Origin: Gammaproteobacteria bacterium
Lineage (GTDB): Bacteria; Pseudomonadota; Gammaproteobacteria; Steroidobacterales; GCA-2729495
Direction: 5' to 3'
Length of the DNA: 64,000 nucleotides
NCBI GenBank assembly: GCA_016874095.1
Contig: VGVH01000005.1
Coordinates: 92,734-156,733, forward strand
The position numbers were made by a program, and so were the translations under genes. Below are positions 20,968-29,885 of this stretch, in pieces. Each line of letters starts with the position of its first letter. Position 1 is the first letter of the stretch. The notes under the pieces were generated by a model, which made no database searches, had not been told where the DNA came from, and saw nothing but the letters and a program-made list of their open reading frames with translations.

Positions 20968-21653
20968 CGGTACTGCCACGGCCTGACGCGGTCCTGTTCG
21001 ACCTCGACGGCACATTGCTCGATACCGCACCCGACATGGTGGCCGCACTGCAGGCACTGCTCGCCGAGGAGTCGCGGCCAGCGATCGCCTATGCAGCCGG
21101 CCGCGGCTGGGTGTCCAACGGCGTCAACGGCATGCTGAAGGTGGGTTTCGGCGAGCTGCCGGAGCCGGAACGCTTGCGGCTCAGCGAGCGCTTCCTCGCA
21201 ATCTATTCCACATCGCTCACGGCGGGTACGCGGATATTTTCGGGGATGGAGGCGGTGCTCACCGAGCTCGATACGCAGGGAATTCCCTGGGGCGTAGTGA
21301 CCAACAAGGCTGCGCGCATGACCGAACCGATACTGCAGAGTTTCGGCCTGCGCTCGCGCTGCGCTGCCGTCGTCTGCGGCGATACGCTGGCCGTCCGCAA
21401 GCCACGTCCCGAACCGCTGCAACACGCCCTTGGCCTGATCCCTGCCGTGGCGACGCATGCCTGGTACATCGGCGACGCCGATCGCGACATCATGGCGGGT
21501 CGCGCCGCCGGGATGCGCACGGTAGCCGCACTGTACGGCTACATACCGCCCGGGCAGGATCCTGACCGGTGGGGCGCCGACCACTCGATCGCAGCTCCTT
21601 CAGGGCTGCTGGACCTGCTCGACAGCGCCGATCGTCGTAAGCTACGCGGATGA
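20964..21653 (+). CDS. HAD-family phosphatase (MupP / phosphoglycolate phosphatase type)
   Basis: A 229-aa haloacid-dehalogenase-like phosphatase. Motif I is VLFDLDGTLLDT, motif II is VVTNKAAR, the motif III Lys lies in VRKPRPEPL, and motif IV is YIGDADRDIMAG. A cap domain sits between motifs I and II. Such proteins are often annotated as phosphoglycolate phosphatase (Gph). The copy next to ubiG in Pseudomonas is MupP, which dephosphorylates N-acetylmuramate 6-phosphate during peptidoglycan recycling, so that role is more likely by context. The GTG start overlaps the ubiG stop by 4 bp. Confidence 0.88.
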   Translation: MTVLPRPDAVLFDLDGTLLDTAPDMVAALQALLAEESRPAIAYAAGRGWVSNGVNGMLKVGFGELPEPERLRLSERFLAIYSTSLTAGTRIFSGMEAVLTELDTQGIPWGVVTNKAARMTEPILQSFGLRSRCAAVVCGDTLAVRKPRPEPLQHALGLIPAVATHAWYIGDADRDIMAGRAAGMRTVAALYGYIPPGQDPDRWGADHSIAAPSGLLDLLDSADRRKLRG

Positions 21654-22963
21654 TCACCTTATCCTGGCCGTTGCTCCTGCTGCTGATCGCCGTGGCGGCT
21701 GCGATCGGCGCCCTGGCTGGCGCCGTTGTCGGCCAGCGACGCCAGTTCGAGCGCGAGCGCGAACTTATCCAGTTGCGCGAACGTCTTGCCAGCGAGGCCG
21801 AGCGCGACACGGACCACCGCGCGCTGCTCGCGCAGGCCGAGCAGCGACTGGCTGCCACGTTCGGCGATCTCGCTGCCCAGTCGCTCACTGCCAACAACGC
21901 GCAATTCCTCGCCCTGGCGGAGCAGAATCTCGCGCTGCGCCAGGAACAGGCGAAGAATGAGCTGGAGGCGCGCGAGAAAGCCGTGCAGGACCTGGTGGCA
22001 CCGATCCGTGCTGCGCTCGAGAAGGCCGAGCAGCAGATCGGCACCATCGAGAAGGAGCGCAATACGGCATTCGCCAGCATCCGCCAGGAACTGCAGTCAC
22101 TCACCAGCGGTCAGCAGCTCCTCAGCACCGAGACACGCAACCTCGTCAACGCGCTGCGACGGCCCGAAGTCCGCGGCCAATGGGGCGAGCTGACGCTGCG
22201 CCGGGTCGCCGAGCTGGCAGGCATGGTGGAACACTGCGATTTCGTCGAGCAGAAAACCGTGGATACCGCCGATGGGCCTGTCCGGCCCGACATGATCGTG
22301 CGACTGCCGGATCGCGGCGAACTCGTGGTCGACGTGAAAACCCCGCTCGACGGATACATCGAGGCGATGGCGGCATCCAGCGACCAGGCTCGCGGCAACG
22401 CCCTGCAGCGCCACGCCCGTAACGTGGCTGATCGGGTCCGCGAACTGTCGTCGAAGGCCTACTGGGCCCAGTTTCCGCGCAGTCCGGAGTTCGTGATCCT
22501 GTTCATACCCGGCGACCAGTTCCTGAGTGCGGCGCTCAGCGAGAACCCGTCGTTGCTCGAAGAAGCTCTGCGCAACAAAGTCATCATCACGACACCGTCG
22601 AGCCTGGTTGCGCTGCTGCGCGCCATCGCCTACGGCTGGCGACAGCGCTCGCTGGAAGAGAATGCCGAGGAGATCAAGCGTCTCGGCCAGGAACTCTATG
22701 AACGGCTGACGCCGTTCACCAACCACCTTGCCCGGCTCGGCAGGAACCTGGAGAGTACGGTGCGCGCGTTCAATGAATCGGTGGGCTCCCTCGAACGCAA
22801 GGTGTTGCCGGGCGCGCGGCGCCTGAGCGAACTCGGAATTCGCGGACGCGACAAACTTGCGGATCTCGAGCCGGTGGAAGCGCTCCCGCGCGAGCTGCCG
22901 CCGGCGGCGGAGGCCGCCGCTGTCGAACCGGTGGCCAAGACCGACGAGGAGCGACCGCACTGA
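21650..22963 (+). CDS. rmuC: DNA recombination protein RmuC
   Basis: A 437-aa RmuC family protein, a predicted nuclease-fold factor that limits recombination at inverted repeats. It has an N-terminal membrane segment (LLLLIAVAAAIGALAGAVVG), a long coiled coil (about residues 30-170), and the RmuC core with RGQWGELTLRRVAELAGM, DVKTPLDGYIEA and FVILFIPGDQFL. The D-VKxPL segment is the PD-(D/E)XK-like part. The start overlaps the phosphatase stop (ATGA), and the end overlaps yciK by 1 bp. Confidence 0.94.
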   Translation: MITLSWPLLLLLIAVAAAIGALAGAVVGQRRQFERERELIQLRERLASEAERDTDHRALLAQAEQRLAATFGDLAAQSLTANNAQFLALAEQNLALRQEQAKNELEAREKAVQDLVAPIRAALEKAEQQIGTIEKERNTAFASIRQELQSLTSGQQLLSTETRNLVNALRRPEVRGQWGELTLRRVAELAGMVEHCDFVEQKTVDTADGPVRPDMIVRLPDRGELVVDVKTPLDGYIEAMAASSDQARGNALQRHARNVADRVRELSSKAYWAQFPRSPEFVILFIPGDQFLSAALSENPSLLEEALRNKVIITTPSSLVALLRAIAYGWRQRSLEENAEEIKRLGQELYERLTPFTNHLARLGRNLESTVRAFNESVGSLERKVLPGARRLSELGIRGRDKLADLEPVEALPRELPPAAEAAAVEPVAKTDEERPH

Positions 22964-23721
22964 TGGCTGGTATCGAACCCCGGGACTACCAGCCGCGTCC
23001 TGATCTTCTGCACGAGCGTGTCATTCTCGTAACAGGTGCGAGCGATGGCATCGGCCGCGCTGCAGCGCTGAGCTTCGCCGCGCACGGAGCGACAGTCGTG
23101 CTCCTGGGGCGCAGCGCACGCAAGCTCGAGCGGGTACATGACGAGATCAGGACCGCCGGACATCCGCAACCCGCGATCGCGGTGCTGGACCTGGCGAAGG
23201 CCCAGGGTCCCGCCTATTTCGACCTCGCGGAGCAGGTCGCCGGCACCTGGGGCCGCCTCGACGGGCTGCTGCACAACGCCGCGCTGCTCGGCGAGCGCTC
23301 ACCCATCGAGCAGCACGACGTCGGCACCTGGCAGCAGGTGCTGCACGTGAACCTCAGTGCGGCATTCATCCTGACCCAGGTGCTGCTGCCCCAGCTGCGA
23401 CGGTCGACCGACGCGTCGATCCTGTTCACATCGAGCGGTGTCGGCCGGCGCGGCAAGGCCTACTGGGGCGCCTACGCCGTGTCGAAGTTCGGCGTCGAAG
23501 GCCTGGCCCAGGTTCTTGCGGAAGAAACTCGCGACAACACCCGTATCCGGGTGAATTGCCTGAACCCGGGCGGCACGCGCACCGCCATGCGCCGCAAGGC
23601 CTATCCGGGCGAGAGCCCGGACGCGAGGCCCGAGCCATCGGCAATCATGCCTGCCTATCTCTACCTGATGGGGCCTGACAGCCGCGGCGTCACCGGCGGG
23701 AGCTTCGACTGCCAGGCTTGA
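22963..23721 (+). CDS. yciK: YciK-family short-chain dehydrogenase
   Basis: A 252-aa NAD(P)-dependent SDR. It has the cofactor motif TGASDGIGRAA, HNAALLG in place of NNAG, and catalytic Ser/Tyr/Lys in FTSSGVGRRGKAYWGAYAVSK. The C-terminal segment LNPGGTRTAMRRKAYPGE is typical of YciK, whose substrate is unknown. It is the last gene of the mtaD operon. Its final 32 bp overlap the end of the convergent rluB gene, leaving no room for a separate terminator. Confidence 0.9.
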   Translation: MAGIEPRDYQPRPDLLHERVILVTGASDGIGRAAALSFAAHGATVVLLGRSARKLERVHDEIRTAGHPQPAIAVLDLAKAQGPAYFDLAEQVAGTWGRLDGLLHNAALLGERSPIEQHDVGTWQQVLHVNLSAAFILTQVLLPQLRRSTDASILFTSSGVGRRGKAYWGAYAVSKFGVEGLAQVLAEETRDNTRIRVNCLNPGGTRTAMRRKAYPGESPDARPEPSAIMPAYLYLMGPDSRGVTGGSFDCQA

Positions 23722-24529
23722 TCCTGGCTGTCTTGCGCTTTCGTGGCTCCGACGCGGGCGCCGCTCCATCGCGGGGATCGTCGCCCGGCGGATCGAGCCC
23801 GACGGCACGATAGACCGCGGCCAGCTCCCGACCCCTGAGCTCACGTGTTTCCCCGCGCGGCAGGTGCCGTGGCAGCACCAACGGCCCGTACTGGATCCTG
23901 ATGAGCCGGCTCACCTGGCAGTCGATGCTCTCCCACAGGCGGCGCACGATGCGATTGCGTCCCTCGGCCACCGTCACGTGGTACCAGCGATTGCTGCCCT
24001 CCCCGCCCGCAGCGGTCACCGAATCGAAGCGGCCCGGACCGTCCTCGAGCGCGACGCCGGCGAGCAGCCGCTCGATTTCCTGCGCGGAGGGATTGCCCCG
24101 GAGGCGGACTGCGTAAAGACGTGTCAGCCCGTAGGACGGGTGCATCAGGCGATGCGCCAGAGCGCCGTCGGTGGTGAATACCAGGAGGCCCGCCGTGTCC
24201 ACGTCGAGCCGGCCCACGCCGATCCAGCGACCGGCGGTCACGGTCGGCAAACGCTCGAAAACCGTCGGCCGTCCTTCGGGGTCGGAGCGCGTGGCCACCT
24301 CACCGACCGGCTTGTGATAGATGAGTACCCGTGGCTGCGCCCGCCGTCGCGTTGCGAGCCCGCGCAGCAGTTCGCCGTCGAGAGTGATGCGTTCCCTGCC
24401 GCTCACGGTGCAGCCAGGCACGGCCAGCTTGCCGTTCACCTTGATGCGTCCGGCGGCGATCCACGTGTCGATCTGCCGACGCGAGCCGAGACCGGCACCG
24501 GCGAGCCATTTCTGCAGGCGCTCAGGCAC
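23690..24529 (-). CDS. rluB: 23S rRNA pseudouridine(2605) synthase RluB
   Basis: Isomerises a uridine in helix 93 of 23S rRNA. The 279-aa product has an N-terminal S4 RNA-binding domain (ERLQKWLAGAGLGSRRQIDTWI), the catalytic Asp in GRLDVDTAGLLVFT, and NRIVRRLWESI typical of the RsuA/RluB/E/F group. The C-terminal tail is basic and rich in Arg/Lys. The link to scpB upstream (6-bp gap) is the usual gammaproteobacterial arrangement and favours RluB over its relatives. Confidence 0.93.
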   Translation of the reverse strand: MPERLQKWLAGAGLGSRRQIDTWIAAGRIKVNGKLAVPGCTVSGRERITLDGELLRGLATRRRAQPRVLIYHKPVGEVATRSDPEGRPTVFERLPTVTAGRWIGVGRLDVDTAGLLVFTTDGALAHRLMHPSYGLTRLYAVRLRGNPSAQEIERLLAGVALEDGPGRFDSVTAAGGEGSNRWYHVTVAEGRNRIVRRLWESIDCQVSRLIRIQYGPLVLPRHLPRGETRELRGRELAAVYRAVGLDPPGDDPRDGAAPASEPRKRKTARIKPGSRSSRR

Positions 24530-24535
24530 GCCGCT

Positions 24536-25300
24536 CTAGCGTGCCTTCAACGGAATGACATCTGCGAGCGGCGGCGGATCCTCCGCCGCTCCACTCTCGA
24601 TCGCGACGGCAGCGATTCGCACCTCGGCGAGTGAAGTGACGGTCGCGGGTTGTTCCGGCAGGCCTGCAGCCAGAGCGCGCACCAGCGGTTCGCCGGGCAC
24701 CGGGGGCCTGTCGAAGTCGGCGAATTCGCCATCGGGCAGCTCGAGCTGCGCCGTCATGCGATCCAGGTCGCGGATTTCGGCGAGCGGTGGCAGGTCATCG
24801 AGCTGCTTCAGACCGAAATAATCCAGGAACTCCTTCGTGGTGCCGTACATGGCGGGCTTGCCCGGCACATCGCGGTAGCCCACCACCTTGATCCAGTTCC
24901 GCTCGAGCAGCGTCCGGATGATATTGGTCGTCACGGCAACACCGCGAATTTCCTCCACGTCGCCACGAGTCACGGGCTGGCGATAGGCCACGATGGCCAG
25001 GGTCTCCATCAGCGCGCGCGAGTAGCGCTGCGGCCGTTCTTCCCAGAGCCTGGCCAGCCATGGCGTCATCGCTTCGCGCACCTGTATGCGAAATCCGCTC
25101 GCCACTTCGAGCAGTTCGATGGCCCGACCCTCGTAGCTGGCTGCCAGCGCCGTCAATGCGTCGCGGATTTCGCCGCGCGCCGGCGCCTGCGTATCCTCGC
25201 CGAAAAGGCTGCGCAACTCGTCGAGGGCAACAGGCCGGCCGGCGGCCAGTAGCGCCGCTTCGAGCACGTTCGTGATCTGCGTCTGTTCCATAGGCTTCAC
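24536..25300 (-). CDS. scpB: Segregation and condensation protein B
   Basis: Kleisin-associated protein of the SMC-ScpAB condensin complex, made of two winged-helix domains. The 254-aa product shows VLEAALLAAGRPVALDELRSLF, then the strongly conserved ALMETLAIVAYRQPVTRGDVE and IRGVAVTTNIIRTLLERNWIKVVGYRDVPG-type core. The C-terminus (about residues 190-254) is low-complexity and acidic. The GTG at 25300 overlaps the scpA stop by 4 bp. An ATG three codons later is an equally good start. Confidence 0.95.
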   Translation of the reverse strand: MKPMEQTQITNVLEAALLAAGRPVALDELRSLFGEDTQAPARGEIRDALTALAASYEGRAIELLEVASGFRIQVREAMTPWLARLWEERPQRYSRALMETLAIVAYRQPVTRGDVEEIRGVAVTTNIIRTLLERNWIKVVGYRDVPGKPAMYGTTKEFLDYFGLKQLDDLPPLAEIRDLDRMTAQLELPDGEFADFDRPPVPGEPLVRALAAGLPEQPATVTSLAEVRIAAVAIESGAAEDPPPLADVIPLKAR

Positions 25301-26235
25301 TCTGCGACGATCGGGTCGGTGTCTACGAAGGCCATCCCGCGGGTGCCGGCGGTCGCGGCAGCCCGTACGTGAATGGGCGCGTAAGGCTCTGCCTGGACGA
25401 TTTCGATGAGCGACTCCCTGAGCAGCTCCAGCACGGCCAGGAAGGTGACCGTCACGCCCATACGCCCCTCGCGCGCATCGAAAAGCTGATGGAACTCCTG
25501 GAACCCGCCCTCGGCCAGCTTCTCGAGCACCTGCGACATCCGCTGCCGCACGGACAACGGTTCGCGCTGCACGTGATGCCGGGCGAACATCTCGGCGCGT
25601 CGCATCACCTCGCCGAACGCGACCAGCATTTCACGCAAGGTCATGTCCGGGAGCTTGACCGCCGCCGGCTTCTCGATCACCTCGACGCGGGTCGCCAGCA
25701 CATCGCGTTCCATCCGGGTGAGCTGATCGACGTTCTCGGCCGCCCTCTTGAAGCGCTCGTATTCCTGCAGCCGGCGCACGAGCTCCGCGCGCGGGTCCGC
25801 CTCGTCCTCGCTGCCATCGACCGGCTTCGGCAGCAGCATGCGCGACTTGATCTCGGCCAGCATGGCAGCCATGAGCAGGTACTCTCCTGCCAGCTCCAGC
25901 TGCAGCTCCGTCATCACCTCGATGTAGTTGACATACTGGCGGGTGATCTCAGCGATGGGGATGTCGAGGATGTCCAGGTTCTGCTTGCGGATTAGGTAGA
26001 GCAGCAGGTCCAGCGGACCCTCGAAAGCCTCAAGGAACACCTCCAGCGCATGCGGCGGTATGTACAGGTCGCGCGGCAGCTCGGTGACCGGCTGTCCCTC
26101 GACCACGGCGAATGGCATCTCGCCCTGCGCCGGGTTGCCTGCAAGGACAGCTTCATCGAGAAATGCCTCGGGCGGACCGGTCGTGTTGTCCACGACCACG
26201 GCGAGAGTCTCTCCGCTGGCGCTGGCAGCTGTCAC
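25297..26235 (-). CDS. scpA: Segregation and condensation protein A
   Basis: Kleisin subunit bridging the SMC heads. The 312-aa product has the ScpA core beginning FEGPLDLLLYLIRKQNLDILDIPI-type sequence near residue 71, then TELQLELAGEYLLMAAMLAEIKSRMLLP-type helices and a C-terminal winged helix (VTFLAVLELLRESLIEIVQ). About 65 residues precede the core, longer than in many homologues. The start is GTG at 26235, and an internal start is possible. It lies 11 bp after the M50 peptidase gene. Confidence 0.93.
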   Translation of the reverse strand: MTAASASGETLAVVVDNTTGPPEAFLDEAVLAGNPAQGEMPFAVVEGQPVTELPRDLYIPPHALEVFLEAFEGPLDLLLYLIRKQNLDILDIPIAEITRQYVNYIEVMTELQLELAGEYLLMAAMLAEIKSRMLLPKPVDGSEDEADPRAELVRRLQEYERFKRAAENVDQLTRMERDVLATRVEVIEKPAAVKLPDMTLREMLVAFGEVMRRAEMFARHHVQREPLSVRQRMSQVLEKLAEGGFQEFHQLFDAREGRMGVTVTFLAVLELLRESLIEIVQAEPYAPIHVRAAATAGTRGMAFVDTDPIVAE

Positions 26236-26246
26236 GGCATGGCCTT

Positions 26247-26909
26247 TCAGGATGTCAGGCCTGCGAGCGACATGACGACATCCTGGACCGCTCGCACCAG
26301 CGGACCCAGAAACGACAGCGCATTCGCGGCCAACAACGCGACGAGGAGTATAAGCCCGTAGGGCTCGATGGCATCCAGATGGCGACCGAGCGACTCCGGC
26401 AGCAGCCCGCGCAGCACGCGCCCGCCGTCCAGAGGCGGGACAGGCAACAGATTAAATATAGCCAATAAAACATTAAAAAATATACCGAAACTGCACATTC
26501 GGACCAGGTATTCCGACAGCACCGGAAACGTGCCGGCCAATGCGACTGCCAGGTGCAGCGACAGTGCCCAGCCAAACGCCATGAGGAAATTCGCGGCCGG
26601 GCCGGCCGCGGCAATCGCGATCATGGCCTGTCCTGGTTTTCGCAGATTGCGGGTCGTGATGGGCACCGGCTTCGCCCAGCCGAAGAGAAACCCGCCCAGG
26701 TACAACATGATGAGGGGCACCGCGATCGTTCCGATCGGATCGATGTGTCGGGCGGGATTCAGGCTGAGCCGTCCGAGCATCTCTGCGGTGCGATCGCCGT
26801 AGCGTCGCGCCATCCAGCCATGACCGACTTCGTGCAGCGTGATGCCGAACAGCACCGGAATCGCGGCGACAGAAGCCAGTCGCATGGTCTCTTCGAGGGA
26901 TGCTGCCAT
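26247..26909 (-). CDS. Site-2 protease family (M50) membrane metallopeptidase
   Basis: A 220-aa polytopic protein. The zinc motif HEVGH (near residue 26) lies in the first membrane helix, and the second metal motif is in LLPVPPLDGGRVLRG. Intramembrane proteases of this compact group lack the PDZ domain of RseP, and their substrate is unknown. They often neighbour scpA and the yciO/tsaC-like gene, as here. A 40-bp stretch of the gene (26451-26490) is only about 18% GC, very unlike the rest of the region, and encodes the helix just before the second metal motif. Confidence 0.92.
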   Translation of the reverse strand: MAASLEETMRLASVAAIPVLFGITLHEVGHGWMARRYGDRTAEMLGRLSLNPARHIDPIGTIAVPLIMLYLGGFLFGWAKPVPITTRNLRKPGQAMIAIAAAGPAANFLMAFGWALSLHLAVALAGTFPVLSEYLVRMCSFGIFFNVLLAIFNLLPVPPLDGGRVLRGLLPESLGRHLDAIEPYGLILLVALLAANALSFLGPLVRAVQDVVMSLAGLTS

Positions 26910-26938
26910 CGCGCGATTATACGGAGGCGCACTGCGCC

Positions 26939-27559
26939 TCAGACGAAATACTTCACGCTGCCCCGCCCGGTGCGCAACACCTGCGGATGGTTGCTGGTGA
27001 GGTCGATAACGGACGTCGGTTCGACGCCGCAGTTGCCGCCATCGATGACAAGGTCCACGCGGCCACGCAGGCGATCGTAGATGTCCGCCGCGTCCGTGAG
27101 CGGCAACTCGTCGCCCGGCAGGAGCATAGTCGAGCTCATCAGGGGTGTGTCGAGCTGCGCGAGTATCGCGCGCGGGACAGGATGGTCCGGCACACGGATG
27201 CCGATCGTCCGCCGCTTCGGGTTCTGCAGGCGCCGCGGGACATCGCGGGTTGCAGGCAGGATGAACGTATAAGGGCCCGGCGTGTGGGCACGCAGCAGCC
27301 GGTAGACCCAGTTTTCCACCCGCGCATAGGTGGCGATCTCGGCGAGGTCGCGGCAGACCAGCGTGAAATTGTGATTGCGGTCGGTTGCGCGAATGGCCTC
27401 GATGCGCTCGATCGCACTGCGCGCTGCAAGCTCGCAGCCGAACGCATAGCAGGAGTCCGTCGGGTAGACGATCAATCCGCCACGACGGAGGAGGTCAACC
27501 GTCTGCTGGACGAGTCGTGGCTGGGGCGTCACCGGATGGACCGCGAATCTCTGCGTCAT
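26939..27559 (-). CDS. yciO: YciO-type threonylcarbamoyl-AMP synthase-like protein
   Basis: A 206-aa YrdC/Sua5-fold protein, the same length as E. coli YciO. Motifs include YPTDSCYAFGC, the basic nucleotide-binding strip (NHNFTLVCRDL), PGPYTFILPATRDVP and SSTMLLPGD. TsaC makes threonylcarbamoyl-AMP for the t6A tRNA modification. YciO paralogues are close relatives whose role is less settled. The start at 27559 (MTQRFAVHP) is chosen over an upstream ATG. It diverges from the MFS gene. Confidence 0.9.
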   Translation of the reverse strand: MTQRFAVHPVTPQPRLVQQTVDLLRRGGLIVYPTDSCYAFGCELAARSAIERIEAIRATDRNHNFTLVCRDLAEIATYARVENWVYRLLRAHTPGPYTFILPATRDVPRRLQNPKRRTIGIRVPDHPVPRAILAQLDTPLMSSTMLLPGDELPLTDAADIYDRLRGRVDLVIDGGNCGVEPTSVIDLTSNHPQVLRTGRGSVKYFV

Positions 27560-27646
27560 GCGGCGAATTCTATGGGTTTCCGGCAGACAGCCGGTGGCAC
27601 GCCCGTGCATACTGCCCGGATCCTGAATTCCTGGTCAGCGAAATCC

Positions 27647-29017
27647 ATGTCCGACTCCACCAGGGCCGCTTCGGCCCCCTCGCCCGGCTACAGGCTCGGC
27701 CCACTGCACTTCGCCGACGGCATCAGCCGCACGAACGCATGGACATTCCTCTATGTCGCGTTCGTGATCATGCCGATCGTCAGCTTCATGAGCTTCTCCC
27801 AGCCCTATGTGCTGACGGAAATGGTGGGGATCCCGCCGGAGCGGCACGGGCAGGTCACCGGCATGCTCACGACGATCCACGAGATCATCGTGCTGCTGCT
27901 GGTCGGCTCGATCGGCGGCCTGTCGGATCGCTTCGGGCGGCGGCCGCTGTTCGCGCTGGGCACGTTGATTACTGCCACCGGATTCGCTGCCTATGCCATG
28001 GCGGACGAGATAGGCGATCTCTACATCGGCCGCTTCCTGTACGCGATCGGCATGGGATTCGTCGGCGTCATGATCGCCGTGACTGCTGCCGACTATCCAG
28101 CCGAAGGTTCGCGCGGCAGGATCGCCGGGGTCACCGGGGTGCTGAACGGGCTTGGCGTCGGCGTCGCCGTTGCGCTGTTTTCGGCAATGCCAGCGATCCT
28201 GCAGGAGCGTGGCGTGCCCAGCGATGTCGCCGGCGGCACCATGCTCTGGACGATGGCCGGGCTCGCGACACTGACCGCCATCGCCATGCAGATCGGCCTG
28301 AAGGGCGGAACCCCGTCCGGGCAGACCATCCGCATGAGCTTGCCGCGGATCGCCGCACTGGGCCTGCGCCAGGGCCGGGACAATCCCCGCCTCATGCTGT
28401 GCTACGCCGGCTCGTTCATTTCCCGCGCCGATCTCACGCTGGTCGTCACCTTCATCTCGCTGTGGCTGCAGCGGGTCGGTCGAAACGAGGGCCTGGACGG
28501 TCCCGCTGCCATCGCGCAGGCCGGGATAATGGTCGCGTTGATCCAGGGCTCATCGCTGCTGTGGGCACCGGTCATGGGTATCCTCGTCGACCGCGTCCAC
28601 CGCCTGGTCGCAGTATTGGGTTCGCTCGTCGTCGGCGGCATCGGCTACACCCTCCTCGGCCTGCAGGACCACCCCTTCGCGCCGCTGGGCTACCTCGGCT
28701 GCGCGCTGGTCGGCATAGGGCAGATGAGCGTGATCCTGTCGGTCACCGGGCTGCTCGGGCAGGAGACACCCCTGGACGCGCGTGGGCCGGTCATCGGGCT
28801 GGCCGGATTCTGCGGCTCGCTGGGCATCCTGACGACGAGCCTGCTTGGCGGGTATCTCTTCGACCACTGGCGCATTTCAGGACCGATCATCCTCGTCGGC
28901 CTGGCGAATTTCGCCGTGGCCCTGCTGGCGCTGCGCATCTGGCTCCACGACGGCCGGCCGCTGCGCTTCGATCCCGCCGAGGCACGCTCCGGATCGGTCA
29001 TCCACGTCGGGCACTGA
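27647..29017 (+). CDS. Major facilitator superfamily transporter
   Basis: A 456-aa predicted 12-helix MFS carrier. The MFS signature between helices 2 and 3 is visible (GGLSDRFGRRPLFALG), with a similar degenerate copy in the second half (MGILVDRVHRLVAVLG). The cytoplasmic N-terminus is short and polar. It resembles DHA1-type drug or metabolite exporters, but the substrate cannot be told. The ATG at 27647 begins MSDSTRAAS. The longer open frame upstream runs antisense to yciO. It lies 2 bp before yciB, so the two are probably co-transcribed. Confidence 0.9.
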   Translation: MSDSTRAASAPSPGYRLGPLHFADGISRTNAWTFLYVAFVIMPIVSFMSFSQPYVLTEMVGIPPERHGQVTGMLTTIHEIIVLLLVGSIGGLSDRFGRRPLFALGTLITATGFAAYAMADEIGDLYIGRFLYAIGMGFVGVMIAVTAADYPAEGSRGRIAGVTGVLNGLGVGVAVALFSAMPAILQERGVPSDVAGGTMLWTMAGLATLTAIAMQIGLKGGTPSGQTIRMSLPRIAALGLRQGRDNPRLMLCYAGSFISRADLTLVVTFISLWLQRVGRNEGLDGPAAIAQAGIMVALIQGSSLLWAPVMGILVDRVHRLVAVLGSLVVGGIGYTLLGLQDHPFAPLGYLGCALVGIGQMSVILSVTGLLGQETPLDARGPVIGLAGFCGSLGILTTSLLGGYLFDHWRISGPIILVGLANFAVALLALRIWLHDGRPLRFDPAEARSGSVIHVGH

Positions 29018-29019
29018 GC

Positions 29020-29586
29020 ATGCACGCGCTGATCGATCTCCTTCCCGTCGCTGCTTTCGTCGGTGCCTACTGGCTGTGGGATTTCCGTGTTGCGGTTGCG
29101 GTGATCATGGCGGCGATGCTGCTGCAGGTGGCAGTCACCTGGCTCATCAAGCGCAGCGTCAGCCGGATGCTCCTCGTTTCGACCGCCCTCGTCGTCGTGC
29201 TCGGCGGCGTCGGGCTGGTGCTCGACAACGACTTCATCTTCAAGTGGAAGCCGACAGTGCTGAATTGGGCTTTCGCCCTGGTCTGCTATGGCAGCGAGTT
29301 CATCGGCGGGAAGCCCGTGATCCAGCGCCTGCTCGAATCGGTGTCGACCGAGCCCATACGGCTGTCGCCGCCCGACTGGCGAACCCTGAACCGGATGTGG
29401 GCCGCCTTCTTCCTGGTGAGCGGCGCGGCCAATCTCTTCGTGGCCTACAGTTTTCCGGAGAGCGTCTGGGTCAATTTCAAGTTGTTCGGACTGATGGGCA
29501 TGACACTCGTGTTCGTGCTGCTGCAGGGCTGGTGGCTGTCGCGCCGGGTCGACGCCAGCGCGACGGGCAGCGGCGAGGGATCCTGA
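29020..29586 (+). CDS. yciB: YciB/IspZ family inner membrane protein (septation protein A)
   Basis: A 188-aa hydrophobic protein with about five or six membrane helices. Family hallmarks: DLLPVAAFVGAYWL at the start, DNDFIFKWKPTVLNW in the middle, WRTLNRMWAAFFL and WVNFKLFGLMGMTL near the end. YciB is linked to cell envelope and division in enterics and Shigella. Its stop shares a base with the yciI start, so yciB-yciI-bolA is a coupled operon. Confidence 0.95.
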   Translation: MHALIDLLPVAAFVGAYWLWDFRVAVAVIMAAMLLQVAVTWLIKRSVSRMLLVSTALVVVLGGVGLVLDNDFIFKWKPTVLNWAFALVCYGSEFIGGKPVIQRLLESVSTEPIRLSPPDWRTLNRMWAAFFLVSGAANLFVAYSFPESVWVNFKLFGLMGMTLVFVLLQGWWLSRRVDASATGSGEGS

Positions 29587-29885
29587 TGCTCTATGCCATC
29601 TTCGGCGAGGATGCGCCCGGCTCGCTGGCGCGCCGCAGCGAGTGCCGGCCGGCCCATCTCGCGCGTGTCGAGGCCCTGCGTGATGCCGGACGGCTGGTAC
29701 TGGCAGGCCCGCATCCGGCCATCGACTCACCGGACCCGGGTCCCGCAGGTTTCACCGGCAGCCTGATCGTGGCGGAGTTCGCGTCACTGGCCGAGGCCCT
29801 GGCCTGGGCGCAGTCCGATCCCTATGTGACGGGCGGCGTGTTCAAGACCGTTGCCGTGAAGCCCTTTCGACAGACGCTGCCGTGA
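29586..29885 (+). CDS. yciI: YciI family protein
   Basis: A 99-aa ferredoxin-like-fold (dimeric alpha/beta barrel) protein. It has MLYAIFGEDAPGSLARR, the conserved His of RPAHLARVEALRDAGRL, AGPHP, and SDPYVTGGVFKTVAVKPF. The catalytic role of the family is unknown. It starts within the yciB stop codon and ends overlapping the bolA-like gene by 4 bp. Confidence 0.95.
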   Translation: MLYAIFGEDAPGSLARRSECRPAHLARVEALRDAGRLVLAGPHPAIDSPDPGPAGFTGSLIVAEFASLAEALAWAQSDPYVTGGVFKTVAVKPFRQTLP

